64,000 nucleotides of DNA. It comes from Pseudomonas sp. P7548. Its GTDB lineage: Bacteria > Pseudomonadota > Gammaproteobacteria > Pseudomonadales > Pseudomonadaceae. The notes under the pieces were generated by a model. The model worked only from the letters and a program-made list of their open reading frames with translations. It searched no databases and was not told the DNA's origin. Made by a program: the position numbers and the translations under genes. The stretch is from the NCBI RefSeq assembly GCF_013386585.1, contig NZ_JACARO010000015.1, positions 186,001 through 250,000 on the forward strand, written 5' to 3'. Of the stretch, positions 7,901-13,559 are shown one piece after another. The first letter of the stretch is position 1. Each line of letters starts with the position of its first letter.

Positions 7901-10745
7901 GGAAATCAGCCCGGCCCCGGCACGGGTCGAGGCGCTGCGCGAGCTGTTGGACGAGGCTCTCGACCCGTCCGCCACCGGGTTGATCCGCAGCGATGGCAGC
8001 CGAGCGCTGAGCATCGCCGAGCTGGGTGCCGCGACCCAGCAGTTGGAGCATGAAACGGCCATGGACGACGAGATCGTCGAGATCTTCCTCGAAGAGGCCG
8101 TGGACATCCTCGACAGTGCCGGGCAGTCCCTCAAGCGCTGGCTGCTGGAGCCCGAAAGCGCCGCGCCGTTGTCGTCGTTGCAACGCGACCTGCACACCCT
8201 CAAGGGCGGCGCACGCATGGCCGAAATCGGCCCGATCGGCGACCTGGCCCATGAGCTGGAATGCCTGTACGAAGGCCTGGTAGACCGCCGCTACAGCTAC
8301 AGCGCCGAGCTGTCCCAGGTGCTGATGGCCAGCCATGAACACCTGGCCTTGCAGTTGGAGGAGCTGCAAGGCCATCAACCCTTGAGCGACAGCCGTGAGC
8401 TGGTCGATAAGTTGCGCGCGGTACGCCAGGGCAACCCACCGACGGCGCCCGCAGCGGTGGCGCCAGCGTCGGGCGCCGACCCTGAGTTGCTGGATATCTT
8501 CCTCGAAGAAGCCGCCGACATTCTCGACAGCTCCAGCAGCGCGCTGGTGCGCTGGCAAGCCGAGCCCGGCAATCGCCAGGAAGTGGAAACCCTGCTGCGC
8601 GACCTGCACACCCTCAAGGGCGGTGCGCGCATGGTCGAGATCGGGCCGATCGGCGATCTGGCCCATGAACTGGAGACCCTCTACGAAGGGCTCTCGGCCG
8701 GGTTGCTGGCGCCGTCGGCAGAACTGTTTGCGCTGCTGCAAGGCTGCCATGACCGCCTGGCCCAGATGATCGACGCGGTGGCCGATGGCTTGCCGGTGGG
8801 CTCGGTGGACAAGCTGATCCAGCGCATCAAAAGCCTGGTGCACCCCAGCGATGAACCGGTAGTGCCGGTGGCGTTGCCCGCGGGCAAGGCCGAGGCGGCG
8901 GTCGACCCGACGGCCGACATGGTGAAGATTTCCGCTGAGCTGTTGGACGACTTGGTTAACCTGGCCGGCGAAACCTCGATTTTTCGTGGCCGCATCGAGC
9001 AACAAGTCAACGACGCACGCATCGCCCTGACCGAAGTGGAAACGACCATTGAGCGCATGCGCGACCAACTGCGCCGGCTCGACACCGAAACCCAAGGGCG
9101 CATCCTCAGCCGTCAGCAGGCCGAGGCCGAGCGCCTGGGCTACGAAGAATTCGATCCGCTGGAAATGGACCGTCATTCGCAGTTGCAGCAACTGTCACGC
9201 GCGTTGTCCGAATCCGCCTCCGACCTGCTCGACCTCAAGGACACGCTCGACCGTCGCAATCAGGACGCCCATGACCTGCTGCAGCAACAGGCGCGCATCA
9301 ACACCGCGTTGCAGGAAGGCTTGATGCGCACGCGCATGGTGCCGTTCGAACGCATGCTGCCGCGCCTCAAGCGCATCGTGCGGCAAGTGGCGGGGGAGTT
9401 GGGCAAGGACGTGGAGTTCGTGGTCGGCAACGCCGAGGGCGAGATGGACCGCAACGTGCTCGAACGCATGGCGGCGCCCCTGGAACACATGTTGCGCAAT
9501 GCGGTGGACCACGGGCTGGAATCCCGCGATGCGCGGCTGCTGGCCGGCAAGCCGGAGAAGGGCCGCATCACCCTGGACCTGACCCACGAAGGCGGCGATA
9601 TCGTCTTCGACATGCGCGACGACGGCGCCGGGGTACCGCTGGAGGCCGTGCGGCGCAAGGCGATCAAGCGCGGTTTGCTCGACCCCAATCAGGAGATCAG
9701 CGACCGCGACGTGTTGCAGTTCATCCTGCAGCCGGGTTTTTCCACGGCCGAAAAAATCACGCAGATCTCCGGGCGTGGCGTGGGCATGGACGTGGTGCAC
9801 GAAGAGGTGCGCCAGCTGGGCGGCTCGATGTTCATTGAGTCGACGCCTGGGGTGGGCGTGCACTTTCGTATTCGCTTGCCGTTTACCGTGTCGGTCAACC
9901 GGGCGTTGATGGTGCAATGCGCAGACGACCAATACGCTATCCCGCTCAATACCATCGAAGGCCTGGTGAGTGTGCTGCCCCATGAGCTGGCGGGGCATTA
10001 TCAGCAGGACCCGCCACGTTATGAATATGCCGGCCAGCGCTACGAACTCTTCTACCTCGGCGACCTGTTGCACACCGTCAGCCGTCCGAAACTGCTGGGC
10101 CAGTACCAGCCCGTGCCGGTGCTGCTGGTGCAGTGCAACGAGCGGCGCGTGGCGGTGCAAGTGGACGCCATGGCGGGTACGCGGGAAATCGTGGTGAAAG
10201 GTCTGGGGCCACAGTTTGCGGGGGTGCAGGGCTTGTCCGGCGCGACCATTCTGGGCGACGGCCGTGTGGTGCTGATCATCGATTTGCTGGCGCACATCCG
10301 CGCCCGGCAACCGGCCTTGCCGGCCCAGACGTTCGACGCGCCGCTGATCCTCAACGACCCGCTGAAAAAGCGCCCGTTGCTGGTGCTGGTGGTGGACGAC
10401 TCGGTCACCGTGCGCAAAGTCACCAGCCGCCTGCTGGAACGCAACGGCATGAACGTGCTCACCGCCAAGGACGGCATCGACGCCATCGCGGTGCTGGAAG
10501 AACACACGCCGGACCTGATGCTGCTGGACATCGAAATGCCGCGCATGGACGGCTTCGAAGTGGCCACCCAAGTGCGCAACGACCCTAGGCTGATGCGCCT
10601 GCCGATCATCATGATCACCTCCCGCACCGGCCAGAAACACCGCGACCGCGCCATGGCGATTGGCGTGAATGACTACCTCGGCAAGCCGTACCAAGAGTCG
10701 GTGCTGCTGGAAAGCATCGCCTACTGGAGCAAGTCCCATGCTTGA
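4926..10745 (+). CDS. chpA: Multidomain hybrid histidine kinase ChpA (PilL)
   Basis: A 1939-residue CheA-type hybrid kinase at the centre of the Pil-Chp pathway. Seven phosphotransfer-like modules can be placed by their motifs: His48 (IHQVHGAL), Ser474 in the His position (LLSQVRGAL), His656 (FHTLKGSGRM), His789 (LHTLKGSAYM), Thr931 in the His position (ELTTLGEGA), His1090 (LHTLKGGARMAEIG) and His1228 (LHTLKGGARMVEIG). They are followed by a dimerisation/ATPase region with N box LRNAVDHGLE near 1523 and GRGVGMDVV near 1620, a CheW-like domain, and a C-terminal receiver with Asp near 1866 (MLLDIEMPRMDG). The start at 4926 follows AAGCGGAGCAGTT. It is shorter than P. aeruginosa ChpA, which I recall at about 2470 residues, so modules have been lost or never gained. 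The stop overlaps chpC by eight bases. Confidence 0.96.
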   Translation: MVDRHDYVALEWVKGDIAETLKQARSALDAFVETADAEAISECLAGIHQVHGALQMVEFYGAALLAEELEELALALQAGHVSQRDESIRLLQQALNQLPLYLDRVHSARRDLPLVVLPLLNDLRSARGESLLSETSLFSPQLLSIAPLPDEALAQRALPDLHEQLRQWHQLLQQALAGLLREDHGPSNLEDMARVFARLEALCQGAPLLPLWQVTSALVEGMLTGVIANSPALRSLLKASDKQLKRLLAQGIGGINQPAPDELLKSLLFYVAKVTRPTPRMQSLKERYGLDEALPDSAVVDAERARLAGPDRNAMGSVLGALCEELVRVKERLDLFVRSDRQHTSDLEALLAPLRQIADTLAVLGFGQPRKVIIDQLAVVLSLVQGQREPNDAVLMDVAGALLYVEATLAGMVGTVEPESREESRLPTTDLTQIHQLVIRESCQCLKQAKELVIDCIEADWDRQRLESLPELLSQVRGALAMIPLPRAASLMRGCTDYVDEQLMGGDATPDEAQLGHFADVISSLEYYLERMLQDPDAAGERVLELATEGLAALGYLPAEKPWRQALVAPEGALTTEATPSQSQFDALASPTSRLNPPALQRPGSLLPPPADEEPIDDELREVFLEETDEVLDVLHRYLPNSADKTAQGEMRRAFHTLKGSGRMVRALVLAELAWAVENLLNRVLERSVALGPDVQEVLDEAVALLPELIADFATDDQHQRDEVDALAARAHALASGTPEPAAEAHDPMLLEIFRNEAQSHLDSLNHFLQQAAEHVPLQVSDELQRALHTLKGSAYMAGVLPIAELARPLDHLTREYKAHRLPLDLDEVELLLEAEGLFQRGVRQLDRDPLAPIKGAEDLIGRTQSLLDSQLTALLDAPHTGLRIKRDPQLIANFLAQGMDILLDAENLLRRWQQHPGERQELTALLDELTTLGEGAHVADLHAIDALCEALLDLYGAVEESSLAVSERFFHEAEQAHEALINMLDQLAAGQEISPAPARVEALRELLDEALDPSATGLIRSDGSRALSIAELGAATQQLEHETAMDDEIVEIFLEEAVDILDSAGQSLKRWLLEPESAAPLSSLQRDLHTLKGGARMAEIGPIGDLAHELECLYEGLVDRRYSYSAELSQVLMASHEHLALQLEELQGHQPLSDSRELVDKLRAVRQGNPPTAPAAVAPASGADPELLDIFLEEAADILDSSSSALVRWQAEPGNRQEVETLLRDLHTLKGGARMVEIGPIGDLAHELETLYEGLSAGLLAPSAELFALLQGCHDRLAQMIDAVADGLPVGSVDKLIQRIKSLVHPSDEPVVPVALPAGKAEAAVDPTADMVKISAELLDDLVNLAGETSIFRGRIEQQVNDARIALTEVETTIERMRDQLRRLDTETQGRILSRQQAEAERLGYEEFDPLEMDRHSQLQQLSRALSESASDLLDLKDTLDRRNQDAHDLLQQQARINTALQEGLMRTRMVPFERMLPRLKRIVRQVAGELGKDVEFVVGNAEGEMDRNVLERMAAPLEHMLRNAVDHGLESRDARLLAGKPEKGRITLDLTHEGGDIVFDMRDDGAGVPLEAVRRKAIKRGLLDPNQEISDRDVLQFILQPGFSTAEKITQISGRGVGMDVVHEEVRQLGGSMFIESTPGVGVHFRIRLPFTVSVNRALMVQCADDQYAIPLNTIEGLVSVLPHELAGHYQQDPPRYEYAGQRYELFYLGDLLHTVSRPKLLGQYQPVPVLLVQCNERRVAVQVDAMAGTREIVVKGLGPQFAGVQGLSGATILGDGRVVLIIDLLAHIRARQPALPAQTFDAPLILNDPLKKRPLLVLVVDDSVTVRKVTSRLLERNGMNVLTAKDGIDAIAVLEEHTPDLMLLDIEMPRMDGFEVATQVRNDPRLMRLPIIMITSRTGQKHRDRAMAIGVNDYLGKPYQESVLLESIAYWSKSHA

Positions 10746-11193
10746 CCACCGCACCAGCCAACTCACTGGCCTGCTGCTGCCCCTGGCCGACCGCCACCTG
10801 GTGCTGCCCAACGTCGCGATTGCCGAGCTGATCGACTTCCAGCGCGGCGAACCCGCCAGCGACGCACCGCCGTGGTACCTGCGGCAAGTGACCTGGCGTG
10901 ATCAGCAACTGCCGCTGATCAGCTTTGAAGCCGCGTGCGGCGAAGCCATCGTCGCCGGTGAACGCTCACGCATCGTGGTGCTCAACGCCCTGGGCGGGCG
11001 GCCGACGTTGAAGTTCATTGCGCTGGTGATCCAGGGGATCCCCCGCTCGTACAAACTCGACAGCCAACTCAGCTACGTGGACGTGCCGCTGTGCCCGCTG
11101 GAACTGGCGGCAGTGCAGGTGGGTGAGCATGTGGCGAAAGTGCCGGATTTGATGGGGCTTGAAGCCCTGTTGATAGAGTCCGGCCTGGCCTGA
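10738..11193 (+). CDS. chpC: CheW-like protein ChpC
   Basis: A 151-residue CheW-fold protein starting MLDHRTSQLTGLLLPLADRH. Its strands LVLPNVAIAELIDF and LPLISFEAACGE are characteristic. The ATG at 10738 overlaps the end of chpA by eight bases, which argues for translational coupling; the longer frame from 10669 runs inside chpA. In P. aeruginosa ChpC is a second coupling protein that can link additional receptors to ChpA, and chpB (a CheB-type methylesterase) lies between chpA and chpC. Here chpB is missing and the two genes abut. Later chp genes (chpD, chpE) are also absent from the window. Confidence 0.9.
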   Translation: MLDHRTSQLTGLLLPLADRHLVLPNVAIAELIDFQRGEPASDAPPWYLRQVTWRDQQLPLISFEAACGEAIVAGERSRIVVLNALGGRPTLKFIALVIQGIPRSYKLDSQLSYVDVPLCPLELAAVQVGEHVAKVPDLMGLEALLIESGLA

Positions 11194-11227
11194 TTACCCT
11201 GTATCCAAAAACCTATGAAGATCCAAA

Positions 11228-11316
11228 TGTGGGAGCGGGCTTGCTCGCGAAAGCTCTGGATCAGTCACAGATGCGCTGACTGACGCCCCGCATTCGCGAG
11301 CAAGCCCGCTCCCACA
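11228..11316. repeat. Inverted pair of REP elements after chpC
   Basis: TGTGGGAGCGGGCTTGCTCG at the left and its reverse complement GAGCAAGCCCGCTCCCACA at the right enclose about 35 bases. It lies between chpC (plus) and the higA-like gene (minus), so it marks convergent gene ends. It belongs to the GAGCAAGCCCGCTCCCACA group. Confidence 0.92.
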
Positions 11317-11340
11317 TTAAATTGTGTTGGCCTCAAGACC

Positions 11341-11655
11341 TCAATCAATCCGCGCAAACCGTTCAATTACCGGCTGTTCCCGATGCTCGGCCTGCCACAA
11401 GTCGTAGGCGCTTTGCATCGACAGCCAAAGCTGGGCAGTACTCACCCCGGCCCGCTCCAGCCGCACGGCAAGGTCTGGGCTGACTGGGGCGTGGCCATGC
11501 AAGATCCTTGAAAAGGTTTCGCGAGCGAAGCCAAGGCGCCGGGCCATTTCGGTGATGGTGATACCCAACGCTGGCACCACGTCTTCAAGCAGGATCTCAC
11601 CTGGGTGAGGTGGGTTGTTGATGTCCTTGCATCGCTTCTTAGCTGTGAGATTCAT
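11341..11655 (-). CDS. higA: HigA-family helix-turn-helix antitoxin-like regulator, no partner toxin seen
   Basis: A 104-residue XRE-type DNA-binding protein. The family signature PPHPGEILLEDVVPALGIT leads into the helix-turn-helix ITEMARRLGFARETFSRILHG and the C-terminal LAVRLERAGVSTAQLWLSMQ. Such proteins are usually the antitoxin half of a HigBA module and repress their own operon. The toxin gene higB normally sits directly upstream, but the region 11656-11910 holds no open frame resembling it. It therefore looks like a solitary antitoxin or a free-standing regulator. Its neighbours are accessory genes of lower GC. The family call is firm; calling it an antitoxin is inference. Confidence 0.85.
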   Translation of the reverse strand: MNLTAKKRCKDINNPPHPGEILLEDVVPALGITITEMARRLGFARETFSRILHGHAPVSPDLAVRLERAGVSTAQLWLSMQSAYDLWQAEHREQPVIERFARID

Positions 11656-11768
11656 GCGGTATGCCCGTGACGATTCAGACCGAAAAGGCTAGGGGTACCG
11701 GTTCCGAGCAACAACCTGAATAGCCTGTCAGAGCATTCCGATCTGACTGTCGGTGCCTCATGGTTCCT

Positions 11769-11783
11769 GGACAAATCTTGTCC
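11769..11783. promoter_or_regulatory. Possible operator dyad between higA and the toxin gene
   Basis: GGACAA-ATC-TTGTCC is a perfect 6-base inverted repeat with a 3-base centre in the spacer between the divergent higA-like gene (start 11655) and the toxin gene (start 11911). HigA-type regulators bind short dyads near their promoters, so this is a candidate site, though 113 bases from higA. Nothing else recognisable is seen in 11656-11910. Confidence 0.3.
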
Positions 11784-11910
11784 TAACACCTGAGACGTAA
11801 GGTATGGATCGAATGGTTGTGTGAAGTTTCTGTAAGTACGAACTCGGGATTTTTTGCCGATTGTTGAGTGCTAGCGTTTCTTGCTCAACTCCATCAGCAA
11901 GGACTCGCAA

Positions 11911-12294
11911 ATGGCCGTTCCACCCGCGCCCCCAGGCGTTTCGCTGCAAGACAATATCGCTATCGCCAACAACCGCAGGCTGCATTTGAAGCCCGGTTCG
12001 GCGCTCATGTATTCGTGGTTCTACTCACAGGTCCGAGGGCGTGGGCCTTGGGATTACAAACAGAAAAGCCTGGAGTATGAGGCGTTCGGAAACTTCAATT
12101 ATGGTGCTACAGGTACGGTGCTGGGCATTCCCGAGCATGTTCTGTTACGGGCAGCAGGTGTCGCTCAAACATTCGCAGAAACCACCAAGCCGGAGTTTGG
12201 GTCATGGTGGGGAGGAGAACCTTTTGGCGATGATCCTCGCGATCAATATTGGATAAGGAGGGGGATTGAGTATGCAATTTCTCAGGGCTACTAA
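11911..12294 (+). CDS. Polymorphic toxin type 44 (Ntox44-like) domain protein, stand-alone
   Basis: A 127-residue protein. Its second half carries the pattern I associate with the bacterial toxin 44 domain: YEAFGNFNYGATGTVLGIPE, then LLRAAGVAQTF, and near the C-terminus GDDPRDQYWIRRGIEYA. No signal peptide, PAAR, Rhs or other delivery domain is present, so the toxin domain makes up most of the protein. The start at 11911 follows AAGGACTCGCAA; an upstream TTG at 11881 has no such site. The next gene overlaps its last 23 bases, the usual layout of a toxin and its immunity gene. Codon use and GC look lower than in the flanking pil and mdc genes, suggesting transfer. Its target and export route are unknown. 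Confidence 0.7.
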   Translation: MAVPPAPPGVSLQDNIAIANNRRLHLKPGSALMYSWFYSQVRGRGPWDYKQKSLEYEAFGNFNYGATGTVLGIPEHVLLRAAGVAQTFAETTKPEFGSWWGGEPFGDDPRDQYWIRRGIEYAISQGY

Positions 12295-12691
12295 AGGCCT
12301 CTTTCCGGTCCTGCGCAACTGCCTGCTGGTAGCCTGCCTGATGTATATCGGGGGCCATTGGATCATGTCATCCGGCACACCGGATTTGGACGAAGTGGTT
12401 TTGAAACACTCGTTGGGCAACGGCAACTCAATTTATGGAGCGCGTGACGGACAGGGCGGCGCGACAGTGGGATTTTCCTACAGGTACTACGTTTATAAGG
12501 ACTTGGGCAGTGACCAGGAGATACTGACAGCGCTGATGTCGGCACATCCCTTTTTGAAAACCAAAAAGCCAGATGTCCAGGTCACTCAGGTGGATGGCGT
12601 CATCCACCTCATTGTTCGTGGTGAGGTTTATGAGTACCGCAGCTATCCGCTCGAAGGTTTGGGGGCTGTGAGCATAGACATGAAGTTGTAG
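12272..12691 (+). CDS. Small membrane-anchored protein, likely immunity partner of the type 44 toxin
   Basis: A 139-residue protein with one hydrophobic segment near residues 9-31 (LFPVLRNCLLVACLMYIGGH) followed by a soluble domain of about 105 residues (NGNSIYGARDGQGGATVGFS, then YRYYVYKDLGS). The topology suggests a signal anchor with the domain in the periplasm. I do not recognise a named family. The ATG at 12272 follows a strong AAGGAGGGGG and overlaps the toxin gene by 23 bases, which implies co-translation. Immunity function is inferred only from this layout. If correct, the protected compartment would be the periplasm, which hints at a toxin delivered from outside by a neighbouring cell. 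Confidence 0.55.
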   Translation: MQFLRATKGLFPVLRNCLLVACLMYIGGHWIMSSGTPDLDEVVLKHSLGNGNSIYGARDGQGGATVGFSYRYYVYKDLGSDQEILTALMSAHPFLKTKKPDVQVTQVDGVIHLIVRGEVYEYRSYPLEGLGAVSIDMKL

Positions 12692-12770
12692 ACCGGCGGG
12701 CTTCGGATTTTTCCTGCGAGATTTGGAGGTGTGCGTGAACTTGTCGCGTGCAGGCGGCGCGCCTAGTCTT

Positions 12771-12961
12771 CGTCCCGTCATCGCAAAAAACGGTGACACG
12801 GACGTGCAAGTCCGGTTACATGTCGGCGCACCGGCGCCCATAGCCATTCAACGGGCGTTTTTTATGCCTGCTGTATATGTTATGGCGGCTGTGCGTGGGA
12901 GATCCCTCGGGGTCTGCCGGGGTCCGATATGCCCGGTCTTGCACACCTGCGCACAGCTGCC
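12771..12961 (+). ncRNA. Candidate structured leader RNA upstream of the DUF3077 gene
   Basis: The 330-base gap 12692-13021 holds nested inverted repeats. Hairpin I pairs CGTCC and GTCA (12771-12780) with TGAC and GGACG (12794-12804). A terminator-like hairpin follows at 12835-12863. A 12-base-pair closing stem then joins GGCGGCTGTGCG (12884-12895) to CGCACAGCTGCC (12950-12961) with a single G-U pair. Inside it are two hairpins: AGATCC with GGTCT around 900-915, and CCGGG (12917-12921) with CCCGG (12932-12936). That gives a three-way junction. Downstream, CTCC at 12995 could pair with the ribosome site GGAG at 13009. A frame runs through the same bases (MPAVYVMAAVRG from 12864), so a leader peptide is the alternative. 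No known riboswitch class is recognised. Confidence 0.5.
12834..12863 (+). terminator. Intrinsic-terminator-like hairpin inside the leader
   Basis: CGCCC at 12835-12839 pairs with GGGCG at 12853-12857 and is followed at once by six T residues. An overlapping alternative hairpin GGCGC/GCGCC starts ten bases earlier. It may end the toxin/immunity transcript or act as an attenuator ahead of the DUF3077 gene. The loop of 13 bases is rather long for a strong terminator. Confidence 0.5.
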
Positions 12962-13021
12962 ACCTTAATTCGCGTGCAAGCGGAAGAGGGCAGTCTCCAT
13001 CACATATCGGAGCTGTAAATC

Positions 13022-13261
13022 ATGGTCAAACCTACCCCCAATCCACCTCTCTTCAGCGTAAATCCTCACCAAAACACCGAAACCCTGTTGGTCAACGCCA
13101 GCGAAACCCTGTCTTCCCTCAACGCACTCACCTGCAACCTGGCCTTCGACCTGGACACCTCCCAGCGCGCCATCCTGCTCGGCATCCAGCAAATGGCAGA
13201 GCTGGGGCAGCTATTGGTGGATAGGGCGTTGGAGCAAGTCAGCCCGGCGCCAGCTGCTTAA
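13022..13261 (+). CDS. DUF3077 family small protein
   Basis: A 79-residue protein starting MVKPTPNPPLFSVNPHQNTE, with the family core ETLLVNASETLSSLNALTCN, LAFDLDTSQRAILLGIQQM and ELGQLLVDRALEQ. No membrane segment, signal peptide or catalytic motif is visible; it looks like a small helical cytoplasmic protein. The ATG follows GGAGCTGTAAATC. I know this family as a set of short Pseudomonas proteins of unknown function. Its long, foldable leader suggests post-transcriptional control. Confidence 0.75.
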   Translation: MVKPTPNPPLFSVNPHQNTETLLVNASETLSSLNALTCNLAFDLDTSQRAILLGIQQMAELGQLLVDRALEQVSPAPAA

Positions 13262-13329
13262 AACGGCCCCAATCAGGGACTGATCGTTCCCTTTTGGGGA
13301 CCGCTATTTAACAAGCGCCACTGAACAAA

Positions 13330-13418
13330 TGTGGGAGCGGGCTTGCTCGCGAATGCGGACTGTCAGCAGACACTTCATTAGCTGACCCACTGCATTCGCG
13401 AGCAATCCCGCTCCCACA
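13330..13418. repeat. Inverted pair of REP elements upstream of the mdc operon
   Basis: TGTGGGAGCGGGCTTGCTCG and a right arm GAGCAATCCCGCTCCCACA enclose about 35 bases. The right arm differs from the group consensus by one base (CAAGCCCG changed to CAATCCCG), so this copy has begun to drift. It lies between the DUF3077 gene and the mdcA promoter region. Confidence 0.9.
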
Positions 13419-13461
13419 TTTAGAACTGCGTCCGGCTTGAGGGCGTATTTGCTGATGTTCC

Positions 13462-13478
13462 GTTACTCCAGCCGTAAC
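13462..13478. promoter_or_regulatory. Candidate MdcR operator (T-N11-A dyad) upstream of mdcA
   Basis: GTTAC-TCCAGCC-GTAAC is a perfect inverted repeat (six bases per arm if the flanking C and G are counted) with the T-N11-A spacing typical of LysR-type regulator sites. It lies about 82 bases upstream of the mdcA start. MdcR is a LysR-type protein, and its gene is at the far end of the cluster. Binding is inferred from pattern and position. Confidence 0.5.
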
Positions 13479-13559
13479 GATCCATCGCCGGGCTTGATTG
13501 ATGCCCCCCCGATTCACTCCTAAGGTACAGCCCACGACAGCAAACCCCGTGGAGCGACC

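Noticed and set aside
5436..9191. Very long open frame of about 1250 codons on the minus strand across chpA
   Set aside because: It mirrors the GC-rich codons of chpA, where the opposite strand rarely shows stops, and its product is a low-complexity run of Gln, Ala, Gly and His without any family motif.
9195..10811. Second long minus-strand frame opposite the chpA C-terminus
   Set aside because: Same cause: an antisense shadow of a GC-rich gene whose sense frame holds the ATPase, CheW and receiver motifs.
11656..11760. Possible remnant of a higB toxin upstream of the higA-like gene
   Set aside because: Translation of the minus strand gives early stops in the frames inspected and none of the HigB C-terminal pattern.
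12877..13224. Plus-strand frame of 115 codons overlapping the DUF3077 leader and gene
   Set aside because: It runs in a different frame through the DUF3077 coding region and gives Arg/His/Pro-rich sequence; the leader part is better explained by RNA pairing.
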